Positions 16,694 to 24,261 are shown, numbered from the stretch's first letter. The stretch: DNA of 25,312 nucleotides from Treponema sp. (GCA_031268245.1 JAIRXN010000140.1:1-25312); one strand, 5' to 3'. Notes: generated from the sequence alone by a model not told the origin. Program-made: numbers and translations.

Positions 16694-17126
16694 AAAACGT
16701 GTATGGATCCGTTCATGCCTAATCTTCCTCTGGATTCTCCTGGGAATCGTTATATTTGTTATGTTCCGGGGACATACCCTGCTGATTGATAACCGCGACC
16801 TGGAAGCGGAAGGACTCAGAGCCCCCGATCCCGTTGCCGTTACCGTGGATTCCGGTGAAGAGATGAGCTTTTTCAGAGGCGACCGTGACAGGTTCAGTGT
16901 GAGGGGGAGCAATCACCGTATTAAAATTGAATTCAGTGACGGCAGCCCTGTTTTTGAAAGACGTTTCACGCTGCCCCTGAAGGATGACATGTACATTCTT
17001 TCAGTCCCGAAGATGATAAACGGAATTGAGCCCTATGTCGAAGTATTCCACACCGCGCCGGAACCAAGGCGGCCTGAGGAAGAAGAATTGCCGCCGGAAG
17101 AGGCGGACGGCCTGGGAGAAATATAA
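16686..17126 (+). CDS. Small membrane-anchored protein of unknown function
   Basis: A 146-residue protein I do not recognise. Residues 1-8 are basic (MNRKRVWIR) and 9-27 form one hydrophobic helix, so it is probably anchored with the rest outside the cytoplasm. Residues about 30-118 look beta-rich: VAVTVDSGEEMSFFRGD, then HRIKIEFSDGSPVFERR and MYILSVPKMINGIEPYVEVF. The tail is proline- and glutamate-rich (RRPEEEELPPEEADG). The ATG at 16686, with GGGAGG at 16674-16679, lies inside the end of the permease gene, and xpt follows after 9 bp. Its place inside the transport-salvage cluster suggests an accessory transporter part, but no function can be assigned. Confidence 0.75.
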   Translation: MNRKRVWIRSCLIFLWILLGIVIFVMFRGHTLLIDNRDLEAEGLRAPDPVAVTVDSGEEMSFFRGDRDRFSVRGSNHRIKIEFSDGSPVFERRFTLPLKDDMYILSVPKMINGIEPYVEVFHTAPEPRRPEEEELPPEEADGLGEI

Positions 17127-17135
17127 GAGGTATTC

Positions 17136-17711
17136 ATGCAGCTTTTGAAAGATCGTATCCTTGCGGAAGGCAGAGTAATGCCGGGAAGCATCCTCAATGT
17201 CGGGAGTTTTCTTAACCAGCAGGTTGATATCGGCCTTTACAACGAAATAGGCAGGGAATTTTACCGCCTTTTTTCCGGTACTCCGGTTGACAGAATCCTT
17301 ACCATTGAAGCTTCCGGAATCGGGATTGCCTGTATCACCGCACAGTGTTTCAACGTGCCTGCTGTCTTTGCCCGGAAATTCAGGGCAAAAAATACCGGCG
17401 ATGAGCTCTACAGCGCCGAAGTTACTTCCTATACCCACGGTATTGATTATACGATCACGGTTCCCAGGGACTACCTCCCCGGAGGAAAATCCATTCTGCT
17501 GATTGACGACTTTCTTGCCAACGGCTGCGCCCTTGAGGGCCTCACGATGCTCTGCGAAAGTGCGGGCGCTTCCATTGCGGGGGCCGGGGTTGTGATCGAG
17601 AAGGGCTTCCAGTCGGGCGGCAGGCGCCTCCGGGAAAAGGGCATACGGCTTGAGTCACTGGCAATCATAGAAGAGATGGGCGCCGAAACGGGAATAGTTT
17701 TCCGCGATTGA
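17136..17711 (+). CDS. xpt: Xanthine phosphoribosyltransferase
   Basis: A 191-residue cytoplasmic enzyme, close in length to B. subtilis Xpt (194). It would convert xanthine plus PRPP to XMP and diphosphate. Matches to that family run throughout: LNVGSFLNQQVDIGL near residues 20-34, LTIEASGIGIA (55-65), VPAVFARK (74-81), the PRPP-binding loop LLIDDFLANG (121-130), and AGASIAGAGVVIEKGFQ (143-159). AGAGG lies about 5 bp upstream of the ATG. It is the last gene of the cluster and its stop is only 2 bp from the stop of a convergent gene. Its presence here is the main clue that the DUF3798 transporter carries a purine base. Confidence 0.92.
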   Translation: MQLLKDRILAEGRVMPGSILNVGSFLNQQVDIGLYNEIGREFYRLFSGTPVDRILTIEASGIGIACITAQCFNVPAVFARKFRAKNTGDELYSAEVTSYTHGIDYTITVPRDYLPGGKSILLIDDFLANGCALEGLTMLCESAGASIAGAGVVIEKGFQSGGRRLREKGIRLESLAIIEEMGAETGIVFRD

Positions 17712-17713
17712 TC

Positions 17714-18742
17714 TTAGTACTCCAGAGCCGCCTTTAGAAGCGTAAAGTAGTTTTCCTGCGGAATGTATTCAGGAATACTGTTGCCCGTACCCAGGGCATA
17801 GGCTCCCCTGCCTTCGGTTCTTTCCAGCATGGCCCTGCAGCGCCGGGTAATCTCATCCGGGCTTGAATTGATCATAAAATTTACATCCATCCCGCCGAGG
17901 ATTGCAATCCGTTCATGCCAGCGTTCATACGATTCCTCCACGGGGAGGATCACATCTTCGTAGGAATGCTTGCCGTCGAAACCGATAAAATCTATTGTTT
18001 CATCCATCACTTCGTTAAAGTAACCGCAGGAATGAAGCGCCGCCGGCATTTTATGCGCATGTGCAATTTCCACGATCTTTTTATGCCAGGGAAAGACAAA
18101 GCGGCGCATGTGGAGAGGCGAAAGAAAGGTCTGGGTCTTGAAACCCCAGTCGTCGTTTGACATGAGAAGCCCCACCGTATCGAAGGATACGGCAATCTCG
18201 TAGTAACGGCAGAGCAGGCTTCCTACCCTGTCAAAGATCGCCTGGGCAAGATCCGGCTCCTCATAGATCATGATACAGAGATTGTCATAGCCTACAAGAT
18301 CGATAACGTTTTCCAGTACACCGCCCGGTCCCATGACCATAAGCTTCATGCCTTCAGGCAGGAAAGGCCGGATCTTTTCCAGCCGGGAACAGTCAAAGGC
18401 TTCGGGCTCCGGCCATGTAAAGGATTCAAAACTCTGTTCACCGGTAATAACAAAGCCTTCGTTGAGGGAAATGGTGTTCTTCTTTTGATGGGCTGCGGCT
18501 TTGAATGCAAAATTGCTGGCATGAGTAGTGGTATAATCGTAGCCTGCATTCCCGAATGCTTCTACCCTGAGCTTCAAGTGCTCCAGATCCTGATCCGCCG
18601 CCTTCTCTTCCCCCCGGCCTGCCAGCGCTTCATAGACCCCCTGATTCATGAAAAGCTCAAAAAGCGTAGGCCGCGCCGGTTTTTCACGGCGCAGAACCTT
18701 GTAAAGATTTTCGATATCAGGTTTTCTGTTGTGGAGTTTCAT
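17714..18742 (-). CDS. UroD-like family protein (not heme-type), in a sugar operon
   Basis: A 342-residue protein of the uroporphyrinogen decarboxylase/MtaA superfamily. Stretches seen are PTLFELFMNQGVYEAL, SNDDWGFKTQTFLSP, MPAALHSCGYFNEVMDE, KHSYEDVILPVEE and GTGNSIPEYIPQENYF. The arginine-rich N-terminal signature of heme UroD is missing, so a heme role is unlikely. The HSC motif resembles the first part of the HxC zinc site in corrinoid methyltransferases, but the C-terminal cysteine expected in MtaA is replaced by GTGNS. The reaction is unknown. Its ATG overlaps the glycosidase stop (ATGA), so it belongs to the arabinofuranosidase operon and probably has a role there. Confidence 0.8.
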   Translation of the reverse strand: MKLHNRKPDIENLYKVLRREKPARPTLFELFMNQGVYEALAGRGEEKAADQDLEHLKLRVEAFGNAGYDYTTTHASNFAFKAAAHQKKNTISLNEGFVITGEQSFESFTWPEPEAFDCSRLEKIRPFLPEGMKLMVMGPGGVLENVIDLVGYDNLCIMIYEEPDLAQAIFDRVGSLLCRYYEIAVSFDTVGLLMSNDDWGFKTQTFLSPLHMRRFVFPWHKKIVEIAHAHKMPAALHSCGYFNEVMDETIDFIGFDGKHSYEDVILPVEESYERWHERIAILGGMDVNFMINSSPDEITRRCRAMLERTEGRGAYALGTGNSIPEYIPQENYFTLLKAALEY

Positions 18743-20709
18743 TTATGTATCCACACAGTCATCTCTCCTTCCCCCCTGTTGGCCCATGAGTAGTAGGGGA
18801 TTAAAAAGAATTCCTTCTCTTCATAAACAGCCTCCGCGGAATTCCGGTAGAGTGCGTCATCCTCCCAGTCCTTTTCCTTCTTTCCGGTAAAGGAGACGGT
18901 GCACAGACCCTCTAAAAGATCCTCTTGATATTTTACCCTGAAGCCGGAAGGCTGCCCCGCATGAAGCTTAAACAATTCCTTCCCGTTGTCCTTCTCCTCA
19001 AGGCAATAAACTAAAGGCCCCCGCGTTACGGCAATCCTCCCGGCATTGTTCCGTACATGGGGGTTGGTTTCCACAAGATTTACCGGCATATCGAATACAA
19101 CAGTAATCCTGTCGCCGTCTGCCCATTCACGGCCGATCAGGGCATAGCCGTCCCTGAGCGTGTATGTGACATCATCCCCGTTAAGCTTTACGGTACAGGA
19201 CTTGCACCAGCCGGGAATACGGAAACCGTAGGTAAAAACAGCCTTCCCGGCCGGAAAGAAACTTATATCAACCTGCCCTTCCCAGGGATACTTTGTTTCG
19301 ATCTTTATTTTGACATCCCTGCCGCCGGGAGAGACCTTTGCCTCACTTCCCATATAGAGGTGGGTATACACCGAGTCTGAATTTACCGAGTGCACATAGG
19401 AGCCAAGAGACGCAAGAATACGGGCAAGATTCGGGGGACAGCAGGCGCAGCCGAACCACTTCTGCCTTTCGATCTTCACATGCCTCATTCTTCTGTCCTT
19501 GAGACTTGCTTCGGGAAGGACTTCCAGGGGATTCACGTAAAAGAAAGATTTCCCGTCCAGAGCCATGCCGCTTATAATGCTGTTAAAGAGGGTTCTTTCA
19601 ATCACATCGGCATATTCGCCCTTCGGCGCAATCGATGCCATCCTGCGGGCAAAGAAGGCCAGACCAATAGCGGCGCAGGTTTCCGCATAGACGGTATCAT
19701 TGGGAAGATCGTAGTCGTAGGAGAACGCCTCCCCATAGGCCGACTGACCGATAGCCCCTGTTATGTACATCTGTTTTTTTGAGATATTCGCGAAAAGATC
19801 CCTGCACGCGGCAAGAAGTTCTTCATCGCCTGAAAGCCGGGCCACATCGGCCATGCCCGAATAGAGGTATACGGCCCGTACCGCATGACCTTCCGCAACA
19901 TGCTGATCCCGCACGGGCTTTCCCGCCTGGTAGTACTGATACTTTACAAAACTATCCTTCCAGTAAAAAGTATTTCCGTTCCTGGCGGTTTCTTCCTCGA
20001 AGTAGAGAGGCTGCCGCCCGCGCCGATCGATAAAATATTTTGCGAGCTTTAAGTGTTTTTGATCCTTCGTTACGGCATAGAGCCTTATCAGGGCCATCTC
20101 CGCAATCTCATGCCCGGGGTAACCGTGAAGCTTCCCCTCCTCTGAACCGATATGCGTATCCACACAATCCACATAACGGATCATGGCGTCCATGAGTTTC
20201 CGTTTTCCCGTTGCCTCGTAATATGCAACGGCCCCTTCGATAAAATGCCCGAGACAGTAGAGTTCGTGGTTATCCTTCAGGTTGGTAAAGCGCTTCTCAA
20301 GACCATTGATGATATAGTAGCTGTCAAGATACCCGTCGTCCTGCTGGGCATTACAAATAATGTCAATGGTTTCATCCAGGGTTTTTTCGAGCAGGGCATC
20401 AGGATGCCAGACCAGTGAATAGGCCGCAGCTTCGATCCACTTGGCAAGATCGCTGTCCTGAAACACCAGGCCGCCGAAACCAATATCCCTGGGCACTCCA
20501 TAATCCAGTTCGGGATGAGTCAATTCCGCGGCCAGTTTGAAATTTCTTATACAGTAACTGGGTTCGGCGCCGGGAACCTCATCGTTCAGGGCCTTCCACT
20601 GATACGGAATCACATTGCCTCTCACCCGTTCCATGAAGACACCCCAAAAGCTGTCATTAACGGCAATATCGGCGGGTCTAATAAATTCCGATTGGATTGA
20701 AACATCCAT
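18739..20709 (-). CDS. GH127 family beta-L-arabinofuranosidase
   Basis: A 656-residue glycoside hydrolase resembling Bifidobacterium HypBA1. The zinc and catalytic residues are present: Glu343 and Cys345 in YAETCAAIG, and Cys423/Cys424 in GCACCPPNLAR, matching Glu338, Cys340, Cys417 and Cys418 of HypBA1. An N-terminal (alpha/alpha)6-like catalytic part is followed by C-terminal beta-rich domains. There is no signal peptide, so it acts in the cytoplasm on imported arabinosides. The start at 20709 is chosen because GGAGGAG lies 4 bp upstream; the 18-codon upstream extension is not supported. It follows the sugar permeases and precedes the UroD-like gene, so one operon is likely. Other GH127 specificities remain possible. 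Confidence 0.87.
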   Translation of the reverse strand: MDVSIQSEFIRPADIAVNDSFWGVFMERVRGNVIPYQWKALNDEVPGAEPSYCIRNFKLAAELTHPELDYGVPRDIGFGGLVFQDSDLAKWIEAAAYSLVWHPDALLEKTLDETIDIICNAQQDDGYLDSYYIINGLEKRFTNLKDNHELYCLGHFIEGAVAYYEATGKRKLMDAMIRYVDCVDTHIGSEEGKLHGYPGHEIAEMALIRLYAVTKDQKHLKLAKYFIDRRGRQPLYFEEETARNGNTFYWKDSFVKYQYYQAGKPVRDQHVAEGHAVRAVYLYSGMADVARLSGDEELLAACRDLFANISKKQMYITGAIGQSAYGEAFSYDYDLPNDTVYAETCAAIGLAFFARRMASIAPKGEYADVIERTLFNSIISGMALDGKSFFYVNPLEVLPEASLKDRRMRHVKIERQKWFGCACCPPNLARILASLGSYVHSVNSDSVYTHLYMGSEAKVSPGGRDVKIKIETKYPWEGQVDISFFPAGKAVFTYGFRIPGWCKSCTVKLNGDDVTYTLRDGYALIGREWADGDRITVVFDMPVNLVETNPHVRNNAGRIAVTRGPLVYCLEEKDNGKELFKLHAGQPSGFRVKYQEDLLEGLCTVSFTGKKEKDWEDDALYRNSAEAVYEEKEFFLIPYYSWANRGEGEMTVWIHK

Positions 20710-20765
20710 AAAACTCCTCCTTATAGAAAATTTGTTTTTTTTATCAATCGGCTTTACCGACAATC

Positions 20766-21599
20766 TTAATCTTTTAATCCGGTAAGCACAATACCCTTGA
20801 CGAAGGCATTCTGGGCCGTAAGAAACACGATGAGCACGGGGATAAACGTGATGGTACAGGCTGCCATCAACACGGGCCAGTTGGTGGCATACAGGCCCTG
20901 CATATTTGCAAGACCCAGGGGAAGGGTAAAAAGCCGCTCGTCAACGATATAAATAAGAGGGGTAAAGTAATCGTTCCAGCTTCCCATGAAACAGAAAATT
21001 CCCAGCGTGGCCAGGGTGGGGCCCGCCATGGGCAGAAGAATTCTGAAAAAGATCATGAAGGGATTACAGCCGTCGATCCGCGCCGCATCATCCAGGGATT
21101 GGGGAATGGTAACAAAAAATTGACGCAGGAGAAAGGTTCCGAAGGCCGAAACCATGGGAGGAATCATCAGGGGCCACAGAGATCCTGTCAGTCCCATCTT
21201 CGACAGGTTGATGTAGTTGGTGATCACCGTTACATGGGCCGGCACCATCATGGTTGCCAGATAGAGAAGGAAGATTTTATCCCTGAAACGGAAGTGCAGC
21301 CGGGCAAAGACAAAGCCCGCCATGGCGGAAGTGAGGAGCTGAAAAAACACCACCCAGGCGGCGACCCTGACACTGTTAAAGAAATAGGCGGCAAAATTGA
21401 AACGATCGGAAATTTTAAGGTAATTTGTCCAGAGGATCTTTGCCCCGAAAGGTTCAGGCGGGAATATAAAAGCCTCTGCCTCCGACTTGAGAGAAGTTGA
21501 AATCATCCAGAGGAAAGGCACCAGCATGGAGAGGGCGCCCAGGGTAAGAAAGATATAGGCGACTGCCTGTACAATATGTTCACCGGTTTTTCTTTGCAT
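20766..21599 (-). CDS. Sugar ABC transporter permease (MalG-like)
   Basis: A 277-residue inner-membrane protein of the MalG/LacG class, with about six helices. The first spans about residues 13-32. The EAA loop, which docks the ATPase, is near PQSLDDAARIDGCNPFMIFF. A typical C-terminal stretch is ITFIPVLIVFLTAQNAFVKG, followed by a short tail GIVLTGLKD, as in other MalG-type subunits. GAGGG precedes the ATG. It lies 11 bp after the MalF-like gene, and a 56-bp gap separates it from the glycosidase. Confidence 0.9.
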   Translation of the reverse strand: MQRKTGEHIVQAVAYIFLTLGALSMLVPFLWMISTSLKSEAEAFIFPPEPFGAKILWTNYLKISDRFNFAAYFFNSVRVAAWVVFFQLLTSAMAGFVFARLHFRFRDKIFLLYLATMMVPAHVTVITNYINLSKMGLTGSLWPLMIPPMVSAFGTFLLRQFFVTIPQSLDDAARIDGCNPFMIFFRILLPMAGPTLATLGIFCFMGSWNDYFTPLIYIVDERLFTLPLGLANMQGLYATNWPVLMAACTITFIPVLIVFLTAQNAFVKGIVLTGLKD

Positions 21600-21610
21600 C
21601 GAGACCCTCT

Positions 21611-22501
21611 TTAGTAGATCTCATGCGATTTCTTTTCAAACCGCATGTTGATGATCGTGATTACCATGATCACGAAGAAGAGGAGGTAGGCCAGCGCCGA
21701 AGCGTAACCCATCTTCATATACTTGAAGGCAGTCTGGTACAGATAGTGTGCCAGAAGGGAAGAAGAACGTCCCGGCCCGCCCTTGGTCATCAGATTGATA
21801 ATATCAAAGGTTTGAAAGGAGCCGATTATTGATGTAACAAAAACAAAAAAGGTAGTAGGCGTCAAAAGAGGTATGGTTATATGGATGAGCTGCTGCAGGG
21901 GGTTTGCGCCGTCAAGCTCGCTGGCTTCGTAATAGACAGAAGAAATGCTTTGAAGTCCTGCCAAAAAAAGGAGCATCCCGTAACCCGCATTTTTCCAGAT
22001 GCAGACTATGCATACTGAAATGAGTGAAAGCCTTGATGTGGTAAGCCATTGAATGGAAGGAACACCGAGAAAAGAAAGAAAATAGTTGATAAGGCCAAAC
22101 TCCGGGTTGTAGAGCCACTGCCATACTACGGCGATGGCAACCCAGGAAGTTATTGAAGGCAGAAAAAAGGCCGCCCGGTAAATTTTCTTGAAAAGAATGC
22201 CGCTGTCCAAAAGGACCGCAAGAAAAAGAGAGAGTACAAGACCGGCAGGAACGGTAATAAAGGTAAAGGCAACGGTATTGTGCAGGCATTGGAGCGCCAC
22301 TTCATCCTTGAATATGGCAATAAAATTATCGATTCCGATAAACTGCATGGGAGTAATAAGATCGTATTTTGTCAGGCTCATGACAAAAGTCCAGATAATA
22401 GGGAAGAGCATAAAGGCAAAAAAGAGAATGATATTCGGGGAGAGCATCACTACCGCATAGGGCGTATCATTCAGTATGGCTTTTTTTCTGACTGCGTTCA
22501 T
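21611..22501 (-). CDS. Sugar ABC transporter permease (MalF/UgpA-like)
   Basis: A 296-residue inner-membrane protein, partner of the MalG-like subunit. Its first helix spans about residues 17-40. The EAA loop is ISSVYYEASELDGANPLQQL. It has FVFVTSIIGSFQTFDIINLM, then the GGP turn (LMTKGGPGRSS) found in sugar permeases of this class. GGAGGC lies 5 bp upstream of the ATG. It is preceded in the operon by a 330-bp gap containing several hairpins. No ATPase gene accompanies it, so a shared MsmK/UgpC-type ATPase encoded elsewhere probably energises it. Confidence 0.9.
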   Translation of the reverse strand: MNAVRKKAILNDTPYAVVMLSPNIILFFAFMLFPIIWTFVMSLTKYDLITPMQFIGIDNFIAIFKDEVALQCLHNTVAFTFITVPAGLVLSLFLAVLLDSGILFKKIYRAAFFLPSITSWVAIAVVWQWLYNPEFGLINYFLSFLGVPSIQWLTTSRLSLISVCIVCIWKNAGYGMLLFLAGLQSISSVYYEASELDGANPLQQLIHITIPLLTPTTFFVFVTSIIGSFQTFDIINLMTKGGPGRSSSLLAHYLYQTAFKYMKMGYASALAYLLFFVIMVITIINMRFEKKSHEIY

Positions 22502-22517
22502 TCAGGCCTCCGTTATA

Positions 22518-22547
22518 TTCCGGGCACACAAAAAAAACAGCCCGGAA
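22518..22547 (-). promoter_or_regulatory. Hairpin upstream of the MalF-like gene
   Basis: TTCCGGGC (22518-22525) and GCCCGGAA (22540-22547) form a perfect 8-bp stem with a 14-nt loop, which reads as T8 on the operon strand. It sits about 6 bp before the permease ribosome-binding site and could influence its translation. Confidence 0.45.
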
Positions 22548-22552
22548 GATAC

Positions 22553-22592
22553 CTCCCAGGCTGCCGCCGCCGTAAGCCGGCAGCCTTAGGAG
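22553..22592 (-). promoter_or_regulatory. Strong GC-rich hairpin in the binding-protein/permease gap
   Basis: AGGCTGCCG (22558-22566) pairs with CGGCAGCCT (22578-22586), extended by CTCC/GGAG at 22553-22556 and 22589-22592 around a small bulge. On the operon strand a T8 run follows about 15 nt later, too far for a standard terminator. It may reduce read-through or protect the upstream mRNA, so that the binding protein is made in excess over the permeases. Confidence 0.5.
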
Positions 22593-22593
22593 T

Positions 22594-22629
22594 TGCGCAC
22601 GAACAAAATGCCTTTTGTATTCGTGCGCA
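22594..22629. repeat. Palindromic hairpin with TGCGCACGAA arms
   Basis: TGCGCACGAA (22594-22603) pairs perfectly with TTCGTGCGCA (22620-22629). The stem continues through CAAAA/TTTTG with a 2-nt bulge, and the loop is TGCC. The GCACGAAC arm resembles the terminal motif of the repeat elements at both ends of the window. Confidence 0.55.
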
Positions 22630-22800
22630 TGTCCTTATTCGCAGTGGGGTCTAATACCCAAGAACCCGCTCGCCGGCTCACGGGGGAGCTTCAGGGCGGT
22701 TAGAATTGGTAGCACCAGCAAAAATGTGGTAGTAGACCCCACAGTTAAATAATTTCCTTACAGATCGAACCTCGTAAACTTATGTAACGCTTACACGATA

Positions 22801-22820
22801 CCTCGCCCTTCAGGGCGAGG
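22801..22820 (-). terminator. Perfect hairpin just after the sugar-binding protein gene
   Basis: An 8-bp GC-rich stem with a TTCA loop starts 11 bp after the stop codon of the binding-protein gene. No T-run follows on the operon strand, so it is a poor intrinsic terminator. It could stabilise the upstream mRNA or partly terminate it, or simply be the right-end hairpin of a mobile element. Confidence 0.35.
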
Positions 22821-22831
22821 AGGTTCATTCT

Positions 22832-24127
22832 TTACTGAAGCGCCTTCAATTCGGCATTGCTGCGCCTGTCAATGTTGGCAAGGATCGTGTCGATGTTCTC
22901 GTTATCCTTGAAGAACTTGTCCTGTTCCTCGGCAATAATATCACCGCAAATCGAAGCCTTCTGCATGGCGGAAGGTTCCACAATGACATTGATGAGGTAA
23001 TCCCTCATCTGCCGGTAATAGGGGCCCAGCCGCACATTATCATACCAGCCGTCGATTCCATTGGGGCCGTCGGCCCAGAGAGATTTCCTGTTGGGGAGCC
23101 AGAGACCTTCCTTACAGAGCTGGCCCTGATATTCCATACCGGAGAGGAACTGAAGGTATTTCCAGGCTTCTTCAGGATGTTTGGAAACCTTGGCAATGGC
23201 GTGGAGATGAGCCTGCCCTGTAGTAACAGCCTTGCCGTAGGAAGGCACGGGCGCAATACCCACAGGGAAACCCAGGGTGGAAAGCTGCTGCATCGCCCAG
23301 GAACCATCGAGAAGCATTGCGATCTTCCCGGTCTGAAGCATCTGCGCAGCATTCATGCCGACATTCTCAAGAGTTGAGGAAGAAGGCATGGATTTATCGT
23401 CCACGCGGATTGCTTTGATGAGCTGCAGAACCTTTTTGGTTGCAGGACTGTTGTAAGTACTGGTGTTATAATCCGGAGAGAACTGACTTCCTCCGCCTGA
23501 GATAACCTGAACATTAACCATGATACCGTTGGTCTCAAGACCGTAACAGCCGTAGATCCCATCCCTGGTAAGCCGCTTTGCAACCGCACGGAATTCATCA
23601 ACAGTCCAAACCTTGGAGGGATCCGTCGAGGGATAAGGCTCGTTGTACTTGTCGAAGATATCCTTGTTGTAAAAGATGATCGGCGACACAGAACATGAGG
23701 AAATCCCGTATACCCGGTTATTGATACTCATGATAGTTCTTGAGGAATCAATAAAGTCATCCAGGGGATAATTTGAGTTAAAACGATCTGTAATATCCAG
23801 AAGTACGCCGCGGCTTGACAGAGACCGGTAATCACCGGAACCGACAAAGAACACATCCGCCGGACTGTTGCTGGCAAGGGATGAAAGCAGCTTGGGCAGA
23901 TAGTCGCCGCTTGTCGGCGTGTAACTCACCCTGATACCGGGGTTGGCCCTTTCAAAGGCTGCAATGCCATTCTTTACCGCATCGGTCTCAAGGGGACTTG
24001 CCTCCCAGCCCATAAAGGTAAGGGTTGCCGTCCCCCCTCCCCCGGATGCGCCGTCGCTTCTCCCGCCTGCGAATACAAGGGCCGCCAGCGAAAGAACCAT
24101 GATACATACGAAAAGTACTTTCTTCAT
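22832..24127 (-). CDS. Sugar ABC transporter substrate-binding protein (family 1)
   Basis: A 431-residue exported binding protein of the SBP_bac_1 type. The signal peptide (1-20) ends ALVFAGG and has no lipobox cysteine. A glycine-rich linker (GASGGGG) precedes the mature start LTFMGWEASPLETD. Family features include ANPGIRVSYTPTSGDYLPKL, SPADVFFVGSGDY, SPIIFYNKDIFDKY, MLLDGSWAMQQL and HPEEAWKYLQFLSG. The start at 24127 has AAGGAGGA just upstream; a 28-codon upstream extension is not supported. It is the first gene of the operon, ahead of the MalFG-like permeases and the GH127 enzyme, so the ligand is probably an arabinose-containing oligosaccharide, by inference. Confidence 0.9.
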   Translation of the reverse strand: MKKVLFVCIMVLSLAALVFAGGRSDGASGGGGTATLTFMGWEASPLETDAVKNGIAAFERANPGIRVSYTPTSGDYLPKLLSSLASNSPADVFFVGSGDYRSLSSRGVLLDITDRFNSNYPLDDFIDSSRTIMSINNRVYGISSCSVSPIIFYNKDIFDKYNEPYPSTDPSKVWTVDEFRAVAKRLTRDGIYGCYGLETNGIMVNVQVISGGGSQFSPDYNTSTYNSPATKKVLQLIKAIRVDDKSMPSSSTLENVGMNAAQMLQTGKIAMLLDGSWAMQQLSTLGFPVGIAPVPSYGKAVTTGQAHLHAIAKVSKHPEEAWKYLQFLSGMEYQGQLCKEGLWLPNRKSLWADGPNGIDGWYDNVRLGPYYRQMRDYLINVIVEPSAMQKASICGDIIAEEQDKFFKDNENIDTILANIDRRSNAELKALQ

Positions 24128-24200
24128 TTCCGTCCTCCTTAAGGATAGAAAAATATTTTTTTTACGGCGCAAAGGCCGCAAAACTCCACCCAAAAAATCA

Positions 24201-24227
24201 ATATGAATCACATTACGTAATTCATAT
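24201..24227. promoter_or_regulatory. Operator candidate: ATATGAAT inverted repeat
   Basis: ATATGAAT (24201-24208) and ATTCATAT (24220-24227) are perfect inverted arms 11 bp apart, about 75-100 bp upstream of the sugar-binding protein start. The half-site TATGAAT recurs in the palindrome at 24262-24275. It is a plausible regulator site for the sugar operon. Confidence 0.5.
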
Positions 24228-24261
24228 AAGTAGTATCAGGGCAAATTCCGGTAGACGTAAG

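Larger units (their letters stand above)
22593..22826 (+). mobile_element. Possible IS200/IS605-type right-end remnant
   Basis: A short plus-strand open stretch ends at the TAG at 22701-22703 (frame ending TGELQGG), similar in style to the C-terminus of tnpB-type genes. About 100 bp after it, CCTCGCCC TTCA GGGCGAGG (22801-22820) is a perfect hairpin followed by AGGTTCA, a form seen at right ends of IS200/IS605 elements. Between them, GTGGGGTCTA (22644-22653) and TAGACCCCAC (22733-22742) are a perfect 10-bp inverted repeat enclosing a GC-rich 79-nt segment. No transposase or complete tnpB is present. The family assignment is from memory of the motif and not from a search; it could instead be another structured RNA or a palindromic repeat. 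Confidence 0.35.
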
